Shown here one piece after another: positions 30,201 through 38,536 of a DNA stretch of 64,000 nucleotides (its first letter is position 1; every line of letters starts with the position of its first letter). The stretch lies in the NCBI RefSeq assembly GCF_003014595.1, contig NZ_PYGK01000011.1, positions 186,001-250,000 on the forward strand, read 5' to 3'. This DNA comes from Chitinophaga ginsengisoli (GTDB lineage Bacteria > Bacteroidota > Bacteroidia > Chitinophagales > Chitinophagaceae). A program made the translations under genes and the position numbers. Under the pieces are notes generated by a model that worked only from the letters and a program-made list of their open reading frames with translations, was not told the origin of the DNA and did no database searches.

Positions 30201-30743
30201 CCCTGAATCACCGTAAATGCAATACTTATAACCGTTGATGATATTTCCTTTCCCGGAGCTGCCGATAATAATATCTGAACAGGTCCCGACCAGTTCAATA
30301 CCATGGCCTTCTATATTGGCATTCAATGTATTCTTGATAGCCAGTCCGTATATCTCCACCTGCTGTGCATTGTCGATACGGAGGGCATAATAGGTTGCGG
30401 GCGCACCCGTTACCTGCCGATACAGGATGACCCTGGCCCCACTGACGCCCAATAAAGGAGCCGCCTGTGTAGAGGCATCAACAGCAATATTGCTGCTTAG
30501 TCCTGGCAGATCGGTAAGCAATGTAATAGTCACATCAGCCGGCTGAATGCCGGGAAGATTAAAATAAATATAGTCTTTTGTAGCAGTACCGTTACTGTTA
30601 GCTTTAGTGATTGCATCTCTTAAAGTTCCTGGTCCGCTGTCCGCATTGGAAGTGACGATGAAATTGGCGGCCATGGTTGGAGTAAGCACACAAAAACAAG
30701 ATATGGTAACGAGCAGGAGTAATACACCTGTTGTAGGTTTCAT
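27249..30743 (-). CDS. Large T9SS-secreted protein with beta-helix, SprB-type repeats and CHU_C sorting domain
   Basis: 1164 residues from the Met of MKPTTGVLLLLVTISCF (the frame is open farther to a GTG at 30899, but the signal peptide begins at this Met). The N-terminal half (about 30-430 of the mature part) looks like a right-handed parallel beta-helix: ADSGPGTLRDAITKANSNG, then many short N-I-I-x-G turns. Six or more SprB-like repeats of about 80 residues follow, recognisable by C-x-x-x-x-G-x-I/V-x-G-L then DLTNMPAGIYTLQ. The C-terminus is a gliding-motility-associated CHU_C domain (APTAFSPNGDGHNDIFKPKG, DRWGNVVFTT, GWDGTYRGKKVEAGGYVW) that sends the protein through type IX secretion to the cell surface. 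Probably an adhesin. Confidence 0.9.
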   Translation of the reverse strand: MKPTTGVLLLLVTISCFCVLTPTMAANFIVTSNADSGPGTLRDAITKANSNGTATKDYIYFNLPGIQPADVTITLLTDLPGLSSNIAVDASTQAAPLLGVSGARVILYRQVTGAPATYYALRIDNAQQVEIYGLAIKNTLNANIEGHGIELVGTCSDIIIGSSGKGNIINGYKYCIYGDSGNFDPKTISNLLIQSNIIGFEEDGVTATAQLSSYQPILLTHLNGVTLGGNLPGLGNVIMGNFYGVSLRTETGDVVVSFNKIGTDVNGTGVMNFSITDDMLGIYGSTTSNVQITDNQIAGVSIHGIGIVGLQNASFRILRNKIGTEVTGQSVLGQRSSGILITDCNQGIIGGSLADKNIIAGCYDAPVTVVNAYRVTVSQNEMFCNSVTSLNQNPANSIRMGNWNPSDGRPMPFVHVTACTATTLSGTATPNAKMEAFIPYRCSGSQKCDGRNYIETFFAGADGKWTYALKGRDGVILSATDAAGATSDYSNPVWSETIALERSITHTACGKSTGSIPNKLLYNATPFHWEDAAGNTVGTDTALKNVPAGKYRLVMYGGGCNKPECIVYSPYFEVKDETPLVNATTAVISPATCGTNNGSINGLQLQGINLKFAWRNAANVVVGTGPTINNLAPDSYTLTITDTVNGCTAVGGPFVIKGVSAPVLDATGAVVKDAICSQPTGGITGLKVTGTGVITYTWKDANQQVVGTSPDLTNMPAGVYTLSFTDESNCPALPSAAFTVNAPGVITIDQSRVVIKEASCAADDGGVTGLQATNAETVRWVDQSGVTVGNSLDLTNMPAGIYTLQISNTIGCAATADFTVPKHKPLPMNVAQINTQNPVCNLQNGSVTGLVVVGGTPASYKWFDQSGTLLSQNKDLINVGDGTYRVYITDIEQCEQLVTTVNLKTPNLPVIDDKSAYVIDDVCNTTSGMITGISVAGKLPLSYAWLNADSTVISTFLRADGLPGGDYTLQVTDGYGCIVYSRPFPVLMVDILLLAPAPKDVTILKGMTAEIKVNDKRVGNYTLFKPGTEWSETNDTGLFRISGITETTTFGMNYQFGDCISPTSTVKVYVIDAIKVVAPTAFSPNGDGHNDIFKPKGYGVAAYTNFSVMDRWGNVVFTTKNIDTGWDGTYRGKKVEAGGYVWMLQGIDILGHPVQEKGAVLVVY

Positions 30744-30921
30744 GTTAATCGATATTCGGGATATACTAGGTAGGGTCTTTTGTCTACCTGGCCGAAAAAT
30801 ACATATATTTATTAAGAATATAATATAGAAAGCGGATTCTGCAGACAAAATAACATTAAAAGACCTGCAACAAGCCCAAAACGTTGATTTGGATAGCACA
30901 AAAGTGTTATACCCCTATACA

Positions 30922-30958
30922 GAAAGCGGACATACGTCATGTCCGTATGCCCGCTTTC
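30922..30958. terminator. Hairpin after the DUF5996 gene
   Basis: 14-bp inverted repeat with one mismatch (GAAAGCGGACATAC / GTATGCCCGCTTTC), about 20 bases after the DUF5996 stop on the minus strand. There is no strong T-tract, so termination is probable but not certain. Confidence 0.5.
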
Positions 30959-30976
30959 CGGTATTTATCCTGTAGT

Positions 30977-31942
30977 TTACAGGGGCCTGAAACACCCATA
31001 TTCATTTTCATACCAGGACAGATCACATTCCAGCGACTTACGGTCCCAGTGGCCTGTATTCGCAGCAGCATCATAGGTAGATTGCAAAAAGGCCAGTAAG
31101 GTCCTTTCCGGATCTTTCGCCTGTTGAACAATATCGTAGTGGAGGAAGAACTCGCCCATCTCCTTGCTGTAAAAAGCACCTTCCGGTTTGACAGGCTGTT
31201 CCCCAAATGCCTCATTCACCGGGTAACAATAAGAGTAAAAGACTATGTGCGGATATTGTTCATTACCTGGCCAGAAACCACAGGAGCTTACTTCCTTAGA
31301 ATAAGCCTCCTTCATTACGTCAGCCGGCATGTTAGGCGCCTGGCCTGTGTGCGGAGGTGCATCCCTGCCAGAAAACCGGGTAACTACCAGGTCTAAAGCG
31401 CCCCAGAAAAGATGTACGGGACTGCATTTGCCGGTAAAGCTTGACCTGAAACGTGTAAATACATTATGGACCCTGACAAGCGCCTGCCAGTAGTCTTCCA
31501 TCTTCTGCCGGTCATAGGCACGCGGAGCATGGTCTTCCTCAAAAGGAACAGCATTTTCCATTTCACTGGGAGTTGTATAGATGGTAACGTCTACGCCTGA
31601 TGCATCTAATTTCTCAAACACCTCCCCGTAGAAGTCTGCTATTGTCCGGGGCTTCAATTCAACCGTTTCTCTTTTACCAGTGCTGGTGACGATCACCAAC
31701 TGATGACGCTGGAAATCAAAGTCTATCTGGAAAACACCATGCTCATAAGGCATGCTTTCCGTGCTCAGACCATAAGGCGTAACATATAGTGTAACATGCC
31801 AGGAATGGTTCAACCAGGGCATCTTCCTGAGGCGGATCTTGCCTACTATCTGCGTCCACAGATGAACCGCTGCCAATGTATCTTTGAGTTCACCATAATT
31901 TAACACTGGCCATGTGTCTTGTTTTAAAGCAACATCTTGCAT
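30977..31942 (-). CDS. DUF5996 family protein
   Basis: 321 residues, no signal peptide, so cytoplasmic. The order of conserved blocks fits DUF5996: WPVLNYGELKDTLAAVHLW, GKIRLRKMPWLNHSWHVTLYVT, FQIDFDFQRHQLVI, then SPVHLFWGALDLVVTRFSGR and SCGFWPGNEQYPHIVFYSYC. The family has no experimentally established role that I know of. It is monocistronic, divergent from the pectate lyase gene. Confidence 0.88.
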   Translation of the reverse strand: MQDVALKQDTWPVLNYGELKDTLAAVHLWTQIVGKIRLRKMPWLNHSWHVTLYVTPYGLSTESMPYEHGVFQIDFDFQRHQLVIVTSTGKRETVELKPRTIADFYGEVFEKLDASGVDVTIYTTPSEMENAVPFEEDHAPRAYDRQKMEDYWQALVRVHNVFTRFRSSFTGKCSPVHLFWGALDLVVTRFSGRDAPPHTGQAPNMPADVMKEAYSKEVSSCGFWPGNEQYPHIVFYSYCYPVNEAFGEQPVKPEGAFYSKEMGEFFLHYDIVQQAKDPERTLLAFLQSTYDAAANTGHWDRKSLECDLSWYENEYGCFRPL

Positions 31943-32081
31943 AACGAACTATTGAAAATGAAGAGAGTAATCTTTCTACAGTAATTTAAAGAAATAATCA
32001 GTACCGCATTCTTTCCCCGAAGAAGTAATTTTATGACACCATAACGAATAATAATCAATTTTCGTTATATCATTTTGTTTG

Positions 32082-32089
32082 TACATTTG
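32082..32089 (+). promoter_or_regulatory. Putative Bacteroidota -7 promoter box for the pectate lyase gene
   Basis: TACATTTG fits the TAnnTTTG consensus. It lies about 100 bases before the pectate lyase ATG, implying a 5' leader of roughly 95 bases. Confidence 0.5.
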
Positions 32090-32188
32090 TCCCGAACAAT
32101 GAGCACCTGATAACCTAAACAACTTCACGGGCCCTTCACATACAGTGAACATTTAATCAAGTCAACATTAAAGAAAAACCAAGTATCC

Positions 32189-33307
32189 ATGAAAACCAAT
32201 TACCTGCGCAACTTAGGCATAACTGTTTTAATGACATTTATTTTCGCCGGTTGCCAAAAAAACGAAACAACAGACACAGGCATAGCAAATACTGATACCG
32301 CCAGCGCTACAGCCGAAGTAGCTGCCGCTGCAACAACATGTACTGCACAGGCATGGGCATCTGTTAATGGAGGCACCAAAGGTGGTGACACGGCAAAACC
32401 TACCGTAGTTGCTACATATGATGCGTTAAAAGCTGCTATTCAGAACACGGCCATTAAAGTAATACAGGTAAATGGCACCATTACCATCCCGTCCGGCGGC
32501 AGGATCTCCTTCCAGGACCAGACAGGCAAGACCATCTTTGGCAGCCCGGGCGCTACGCTGGTATCGACCGACCAGACCAAGGATAAGTCAGGCATTATCT
32601 ACATCAAGAGATGTAAAGACATCATTATCCGCAACCTGATCTTTGATGGTCCGGGTGCATATGATGTAGATGGCTGGGATAACGCCACATTAGATGCATG
32701 CACCAACGTATGGGTAGACCATTGCGAATTCAGAGATGGTGTAGATGGCAACTTTGACATTAAAAACACTTCAGATTACATTACCGTTTCTTACTGCAAA
32801 TTCAACTACCTGAAAGCGCCAAAGGCAGGCGGTCCTGGTGGCGCAGATGACCACAGGTTCTCTGACCTGATCGGCTCCAGCGATGGCGCTACCGCAGACA
32901 GAGGTCATTTCCGCATCACTTTTGTAAGATGCTGGTGGGCACAGGGCTGCGTTGCGAGAATGCCACGCGTACGTTTTGGCCAGGTACATGTTGTCAACAA
33001 TTATTTCAGCAGTACTGTCAGCAAGAGCTGCATACAGGCTGGTTTCGAAGCAAATCTGTTAGTGGAGTCCAACATCTTTGAGAACGTTAAAAATCCGATC
33101 GATCTGATGGATAAAAATGCTACTGCTGTGCAGCTGAAGAACAATGTATTTACAAATACTTCAGGTACAGCTGCAGGCAATGGTGTTACAGCATTTACAC
33201 CGCCTTACAGCATTGCAGTACTTGATACTGCTGTTGTAAAATCAACTATAACAGGAACAAACGGTGCCGGCGCTACTTTAGCAGGCAATAGCTGCTCATC
33301 TTTATAG
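32189..33307 (+). CDS. Pectate lyase family 1 lipoprotein
   Basis: 372 residues. Lipobox MTFIFAGCQKNETT (Cys22) followed by a low-complexity Thr/Ala linker, so it is probably displayed on the outer membrane. The parallel beta-helix domain shows PL1 landmarks: KVIQVNGTITIPSG, NLIFDGPGAYDVDGWDNAT, the WVDHCEF motif (calcium-binding Asp region), and MPRVRFGQVHVVNNYF with the expected catalytic Arg. PL1 enzymes cleave polygalacturonan by beta-elimination. It is a single gene with its own promoter and is not next to a SusC/D pair, but could feed the GH43 locus. Confidence 0.93.
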   Translation: MKTNYLRNLGITVLMTFIFAGCQKNETTDTGIANTDTASATAEVAAAATTCTAQAWASVNGGTKGGDTAKPTVVATYDALKAAIQNTAIKVIQVNGTITIPSGGRISFQDQTGKTIFGSPGATLVSTDQTKDKSGIIYIKRCKDIIIRNLIFDGPGAYDVDGWDNATLDACTNVWVDHCEFRDGVDGNFDIKNTSDYITVSYCKFNYLKAPKAGGPGGADDHRFSDLIGSSDGATADRGHFRITFVRCWWAQGCVARMPRVRFGQVHVVNNYFSSTVSKSCIQAGFEANLLVESNIFENVKNPIDLMDKNATAVQLKNNVFTNTSGTAAGNGVTAFTPPYSIAVLDTAVVKSTITGTNGAGATLAGNSCSSL

Positions 33308-33332
33308 TGATAGAAGGGTCCGGAAGTTATTT

Positions 33333-33367
33333 AAAAAAAGCAGGGATACAGTTAACTGTATCCCTGC
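33333..33367 (-). terminator. Rho-independent terminator between convergent genes
   Basis: Perfect 28-bp palindrome (33340-33367) followed on the minus strand by seven T (33333-33339). It ends the GH71/99-like gene and may also stop the pectate lyase transcript. Confidence 0.88.
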
Positions 33368-33391
33368 CACCAAAACCACAGCAAGGGCTGA

Positions 33392-36300
33392 TTATTCCAC
33401 TACTAACTTCTTCGTCTCAATCGACACATTGGAAATAGTTTTTACTAAGTAAACACCCGGTGACAGATTACCCGTAGCTACGGATATACGTTGTTCTCCC
33501 GCCGCAATATGTTGTCTTAAAGTCTTTACCAGCACGCCATTTGAATTGTAAATCTCTATCACTGCATCTGTTGCCGCTGGCAACTGGTACTGCAATGTTA
33601 CCTGCTCTCTTGCAGGGTTGGGATAAAGCTTCAAACCGGCCTTTGTCACTTTGTTCGCCGTCTCCACAAGCGCCAATCTCGCTGCAGCGGTAGTTCCCCA
33701 TCTGAACGTTTCCCATCCGCCAATAGCCGCACGGTTACAATTCATCGGTTTAGTACCATTCTCAGAAGAAATATACTGGCCCTTCAAACTCTGGAAAGCC
33801 ACAGTATTGCTGCTCAACACGATCCATTTAAATCTGGTGGTGCTGTCAAGGGTCGTGCCTGTGCAGTACATCGGGCTGGTAGCAGTTACATAAAGGCCGT
33901 TATTACCTTTCAGGGCAATAGTGCTATTACCTGCATCCACCACTACAAATTTCTCCCATGGTCCTAAGCCAGTGCGGTTACAGTTCATGGCCTGTGTACC
34001 ATTCTCTGAACACACCAATAGCGTATCATTATACAGGTAAATAGTACTGCCTATTGGCGCTGGCGACGGCGGATTGGTGATGGTAGTATCTTTTGCATCC
34101 TCAATGATGATATCATCAAAATAAGCCGTAAAGTTGCCACTCAACGCTGCATTATCATAAGCAATACTGATACCCGTGATCTCATCCCCTATCAGTTCTC
34201 CCCTACCAATTTGGCAGGAAAACTTTTCCCAGCTGCCTACAGTACCGCGCCCTGCATTCGGATGCATGGCATTACCGTTGTTGTCCTTATAGGCTGTCAG
34301 ATTACGCAGTACTTTACCCGATTTGAATGTCAGGTCTACAGAAGTATACCTGCCGGGATTATTCACCGTATATTTCCAGAAGCTCAGTTGCATATTGGCT
34401 TTCACTGCAATCTTTGTTTCTGATATTTTATAATAGTAAGAGGATGCTCCTGCAGCCGTACCATTGATCCTTACAGTATATACGCCACTTTTCGAGAAGG
34501 CGGCTGCATTGTCAATAGTTACCGTTGTATTGCTCACACCCGCAGACGACAACACGGCATTCTTATAGAAGCAGGCATCAATCGGTGAAACAATATCCTG
34601 CGGCACATTGTTAATTAAACAATTCGCTACCCTGCTTTCAAAGCTGTTCCGGTAGTAAATGGGTCCCAGAGAATAAGGGATCGGTATTTCCGCAGGTGTC
34701 TCTGTACTTGTCAGTAAACGGGCTGCTTGTCCAGCGAGACGCAGGTAATAGTCAGACGAGGTCCAGACACCATCCATCGACAGTGTACCAAAATACTGGT
34801 CCGTCGGGATATCAAAATAATCCACCGCTGAACTGATAATATTCGTCGACTCCTCGAACTCATCCAGCATTGCGTAATACATAGACTTCACACCTACACT
34901 CTTAATATTACGGGCCTGTTTCCAGAGGAACTTACCCCCCAGTCTGCGGGTATCGTTCGGATACCCTGATACATGCTGCGACCAGGCACTTCCCGGGAAT
35001 ATCACCGGATAGAATCCCATACCGTTCTGATCACAATACTGTTTGTCAGGGATCAGGGATTGCGTCCTGAAATTATCTGCGCCTGTTGTATCGCTGTACA
35101 CGCCTACTGTCCAGGGAGAGATCATGTTATATGCCTTGTACACATCCTCGAAATCAGGACGGGAGCCCGCATCTCTTAATCTCCAGTCCCTTGGTACGCC
35201 CGCAATCACATAACAACCGCGGTCTTTGAAGAACTGCGCCAATTCCAGTGCCTGGGCCTTATCGACGAGAATGGTTGAGTAGCCTAATCCCCAGAGCTCT
35301 ACGACCGGCTTGCCATTTACCGTAGCATAAGCGCCGGACTTAGTCAGTTCGTAGATCTGTTCCATCTGGTACACCCAATCACGTTTAATGCCTTCCACCA
35401 GGTCAATGGAATTCACTTCTCCATTGTTCTGATCAGGCATACAATACATCACATAGAACAACCTGCCATTAGCTTCACAGGCGTTTTTGATATGCACATA
35501 ATAATCATCCGTAGAAGTATATTTCATATTCCTGCCAACTGGTGCATTGCGCTGAATAGCCACACCATCAAAACCTGTTCTCTTCAGCAGCGCCATCTGC
35601 ACGTCTATGACACCTTTATCAGTAGAATTATACAGCTTCGCCGGCTTCCCATTACCGAGATTCGCGAAGTTGGTAGCATACATTGGCACATTGGGATTAT
35701 TCTCATAATCCGCCAGCAGGGGGAATGTCTCCGTATTGTGATTACCTCTTCCGGCAGCCGGTACTTTATCATACGCCCAGTGGCTCCAGTCCTCCGCCTT
35801 AGGACCTGCTTCATGCCATAACTGGTAGCCTGCGAAGGACTTACCGACAAACTCAGAAGCTGGATTATTAGGTCTGGCAGGAACAGGCTGCGCATCCGGG
35901 TTCAGTGATCCGACATAAAACGTGATGTCTTTCACGTAAGTATCCTCCGAGCCATAGCCCAGGCGGATATCGCCACCATATCCCATGCTACCGTCTAAGC
36001 CCGCATCTTCCAGAAATACCAGTCGGGTTACCCACTTCCCGGTATTAGACTTCTTAAAATCTGCGCCACCCCAGCCGGTACCGGAACGAGTGTAGTTCAG
36101 CCAAACGAAATTCATACTGTTGTCATAATAGGTGACAGACATGATCACCTTTTTAGCCGTGGTGGGAACAGCGGCTCTGTCGCAACGTACATACATAAAC
36201 TTTCCCGCAGGGATCTTTCGGCAGGGTACACCATCCACAGTAGCGATTTCCGTGTAGCCTTCACCGCTCTGGTTATTTTCAATGCCATAGGATAAGCTGC

Positions 36301-36418
36301 CAGATTGTACGGGATTTGTGAACTTAATCCAGGCAGATACCGGTGGCAGGACAATATCACCTGCCTTGAGGATGCATGCGCATAACAGGCATGCAAATAG
36401 TAATAGAGAGTGTTTCAT
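33392..36418 (-). CDS. GH71/99-like secreted glycoside hydrolase with beta-trefoil and T9SS sorting domain
   Basis: 1008 residues. Signal peptide, a beta-sandwich (about 25-180), then a barrel that resembles the glycoside hydrolase 71/99-like family: FAGYQLWHEAGPKAEDWSHW, KRTGFDGVAIQRNA, GRLFYVMYCMPD, GKPVVELWGLGYS, YYAMLDEFEESTNI. Next come a carbohydrate-binding-type sandwich and a fascin-like beta-trefoil in which the unit SENGTQAMNCNR...GPWEKF recurs as SENGTKPMNCNR...GGWETF. The last 75 residues are a T9SS type A sorting domain (LKLYPNPAREQVTLQY, LSPGVYLVKT). Family enzymes of this kind act on mannans or arabinosides; the exact substrate cannot be read from sequence. Single gene with its own terminator. 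Confidence 0.87.
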   Translation of the reverse strand: MKHSLLLFACLLCACILKAGDIVLPPVSAWIKFTNPVQSGSLSYGIENNQSGEGYTEIATVDGVPCRKIPAGKFMYVRCDRAAVPTTAKKVIMSVTYYDNSMNFVWLNYTRSGTGWGGADFKKSNTGKWVTRLVFLEDAGLDGSMGYGGDIRLGYGSEDTYVKDITFYVGSLNPDAQPVPARPNNPASEFVGKSFAGYQLWHEAGPKAEDWSHWAYDKVPAAGRGNHNTETFPLLADYENNPNVPMYATNFANLGNGKPAKLYNSTDKGVIDVQMALLKRTGFDGVAIQRNAPVGRNMKYTSTDDYYVHIKNACEANGRLFYVMYCMPDQNNGEVNSIDLVEGIKRDWVYQMEQIYELTKSGAYATVNGKPVVELWGLGYSTILVDKAQALELAQFFKDRGCYVIAGVPRDWRLRDAGSRPDFEDVYKAYNMISPWTVGVYSDTTGADNFRTQSLIPDKQYCDQNGMGFYPVIFPGSAWSQHVSGYPNDTRRLGGKFLWKQARNIKSVGVKSMYYAMLDEFEESTNIISSAVDYFDIPTDQYFGTLSMDGVWTSSDYYLRLAGQAARLLTSTETPAEIPIPYSLGPIYYRNSFESRVANCLINNVPQDIVSPIDACFYKNAVLSSAGVSNTTVTIDNAAAFSKSGVYTVRINGTAAGASSYYYKISETKIAVKANMQLSFWKYTVNNPGRYTSVDLTFKSGKVLRNLTAYKDNNGNAMHPNAGRGTVGSWEKFSCQIGRGELIGDEITGISIAYDNAALSGNFTAYFDDIIIEDAKDTTITNPPSPAPIGSTIYLYNDTLLVCSENGTQAMNCNRTGLGPWEKFVVVDAGNSTIALKGNNGLYVTATSPMYCTGTTLDSTTRFKWIVLSSNTVAFQSLKGQYISSENGTKPMNCNRAAIGGWETFRWGTTAAARLALVETANKVTKAGLKLYPNPAREQVTLQYQLPAATDAVIEIYNSNGVLVKTLRQHIAAGEQRISVATGNLSPGVYLVKTISNVSIETKKLVVE

Positions 36419-36684
36419 ATATAGTATTTAAGTGGGAAAAGATACTGGGCGTTGATGGGTTTACTACAGATTGAACTGTAAATCAACAGGTATGGAATCA
36501 GGTAATGGGTTTACAGAGTTTAAAAGAATATGGTTTCGGGATAAAGATACGATTTCAGCGAATTTCTCAAAGTCATAATGGCTGGATAAGCTTTTTCAGG
36601 GTCATTGCTTATATAGCAAATTGTCAAAATGTATTTATCTTCGTTTTGTATTTCAATGAAGAACATTCCTGCTACTGCAATATT

Positions 36685-37737
36685 ATGAAGACACTAACCG
36701 GATATGAACTAAGTCAGTTTTTGAGCCTCATCTTAAGACACAAACCTGAAACGATCAATATTGCTTTAGACGCCTATGGATATGCAAAAATTGACGAAAT
36801 AACACAAAACGCAAAGAACATTGATCTGGTAATTACTGAAGACGCGATAAGGAATGTTGTCTTATATAGCGACAAAAAGCGATTTAAGGTAACTGGAAAC
36901 AGTATCAAAGCTATACAAGGACACTCCTTCGAAGTTAATATTGATGAACAAAGTCAAAAGCCCCCTGACATCCTTTATCATGGAATAAGATTCAAGCTGA
37001 AAGAAACTGTTACACAGCAGGGATTGTTGGGGACTACAGGAAAGTTGATTCCTTTATACCCAAACTACTATTCTGCTTTCATAGTAGAAAACACTAATAA
37101 AAAAGGACCCGTGGTTTTCGAAATAAATGCAGGAGAGATGTATAACGACGGGTATGAATTTTATTTAACGGACAACAATGTTTGGCAAACAAAAACTGTT
37201 CCTGTCAAATACATGGTAATTAAGTCACTTAATGAAATAGATCGTTTAAAGAAAATAATAATAACAATAAGCAGCTTCTTTACTAAAATCACAAATGCCG
37301 ACATTGTATTAGATCCAGGATTCAATCGAGATCCATCCATTTATGTTGAAAACTGCTATTTATGTAACAGTAAAAGAGCATTGTACTGGTTTTATGACGG
37401 AAGATTAATATGCAACGAACTAACCTATGAGCGACCTGCAAAAAGCCATAGATTGCTGGGAAGAAAAACAGGCTTTGAACAAATCCAGAACGAGAAAGAA
37501 ATTATTCTCAGATCTGCTTTTGAAATAGAAATCCGGGAAGATGCTGAACTACAGATCAGCAAAAATTCGCTGTCCCATGGAATAGGAATCAGGTTTCATT
37601 GCCCTCATTGTAATGAACTAAATATGGCCGCAAATGGGAAAAAAACTGGAGAAGAGATAAATTGTATAGTTTGTAACACTCCTATTTTCAAAATTGATAA
37701 GCTAACGGAAATACATCAGGTAGCTGTGCCGTTGTAG
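36685..37737 (+). CDS. KptA/Tpt1-like RNA 2'-phosphotransferase domain with C-terminal zinc ribbon
   Basis: 350 residues from the Met of MKTLTGYELSQFLSLIL; the frame is open 60 codons farther up, but the fold begins here. The Tpt1 fold is clear: LILRHKPE (R18, H19), ALDAYGYAKIDEI, QGHSFEV, PDILYHG, GPVVFEINAGEM, FYLTDNNVWQTKTVP. Two arginines that normally contact NAD or RNA look substituted: IRAxQGHS reads IKAIQGHS (K75), and the R-x-x-V-H-L block reads KLIPLY. So catalysis is doubtful. The C-terminal 120 residues carry paired Cys motifs (CYLC, CPHC, CIVC), suggesting zinc binding. Ordinary KptA proteins are about 180 residues and lack this part. Known family role: removing the 2'-phosphate from spliced tRNA with NAD. 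Confidence 0.83.
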   Translation: MKTLTGYELSQFLSLILRHKPETINIALDAYGYAKIDEITQNAKNIDLVITEDAIRNVVLYSDKKRFKVTGNSIKAIQGHSFEVNIDEQSQKPPDILYHGIRFKLKETVTQQGLLGTTGKLIPLYPNYYSAFIVENTNKKGPVVFEINAGEMYNDGYEFYLTDNNVWQTKTVPVKYMVIKSLNEIDRLKKIIITISSFFTKITNADIVLDPGFNRDPSIYVENCYLCNSKRALYWFYDGRLICNELTYERPAKSHRLLGRKTGFEQIQNEKEIILRSAFEIEIREDAELQISKNSLSHGIGIRFHCPHCNELNMAANGKKTGEEINCIVCNTPIFKIDKLTEIHQVAVPL

Positions 37738-37768
37738 TGCCAGTTGCACGCCCCTATGTTACCTGCAG

Positions 37769-38314
37769 TTAGTTCAGTTTTGCTTTTAGCATTTTTAGAT
37801 AGCCGACACTTGACTCCAGGAATTCGCTGGCATCCTCTTGTTTTGTGCTTTCATGTCTTACGCCACTAATGATGGCATCAATCAGTTTCCCATTACTAAA
37901 ATAATATCGTCCATTAAAAGTCTTGTCTAACTTTGAATAGTCAAAACTTTGTGTGCTATCATTAAACCGGTATCTGCTTTCGGTTGAGTATACAAAAAAC
38001 AATTTGTTCTGCTCAAAGTAGTACTCGCTTTGAATAACCCTGTTAGAAAGTCCAACCCATTCTACAACTTTTTTCAAAGTGTCTCCTTTATAGTAACCAG
38101 TCAAACTGCCACCATTGTCTGTAGCATGTCCCAAAAACTCTTCGGCATCGTCAATAGTGATGGTCTTGTAGTTTTTATAGCTATTGATTTGCTGATATAA
38201 ATTTCTGATTTCCAAAAGTGTATTACTTTTACCATCCCGTCTTTGCCCGAAGGTCGTTGTCAAGGTAATCAAAGCAACAAATGTCAATGATAGATGGTAG
38301 CAGCGAAGTCTCAT
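37769..38314 (-). CDS. Secreted protein of unknown function
   Basis: 181 residues with a signal peptide (LSLTFVALITLTTTFGQ, cleavage after residue 23 or so). The rest is soluble, with alternating strands rich in Tyr and Phe (LTGYYKGDTLKKVVEWVG, YYFEQNKLFFVYSTESRYRF, NGRYYFSNGKLIDAI), which gives an MORN-like or toxin-45-like beta-strand feel but no motif I can name. It stands alone, convergent with the KptA-like gene and with 31 bases between them. Confidence 0.8.
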   Translation of the reverse strand: MRLRCYHLSLTFVALITLTTTFGQRRDGKSNTLLEIRNLYQQINSYKNYKTITIDDAEEFLGHATDNGGSLTGYYKGDTLKKVVEWVGLSNRVIQSEYYFEQNKLFFVYSTESRYRFNDSTQSFDYSKLDKTFNGRYYFSNGKLIDAIISGVRHESTKQEDASEFLESSVGYLKMLKAKLN

Positions 38315-38536
38315 TTTATACTTTTTAGGTCAGCGGTATGGGAGTATATGTAAGTTAACGTCACCCCAATTTACAGCGTCAAACTCAGATGTCAAAATAG
38401 ATTTAATAACACATTCGGCTCTCTCCCTATTATATCTCTTTGGAAGGGGCCAATAGACACCATGTACGTTATATAAACTTTAACATATACATTTTAAATA
38501 TTTGCCCAATTTTGCAGCATTAAAATACCTATATCT

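Noticed and set aside
30744-30899. 52-codon N-terminal extension of the SprB-repeat protein
   Set aside because: It would place the signal peptide inside the protein and start with GTG; the ATG at 30743 gives a normal signal peptide.
36505-36684. Upstream 60-codon extension of the KptA-like gene
   Set aside because: The Tpt1 fold starts exactly at the internal Met; the extension has no family similarity and covers the likely promoter.
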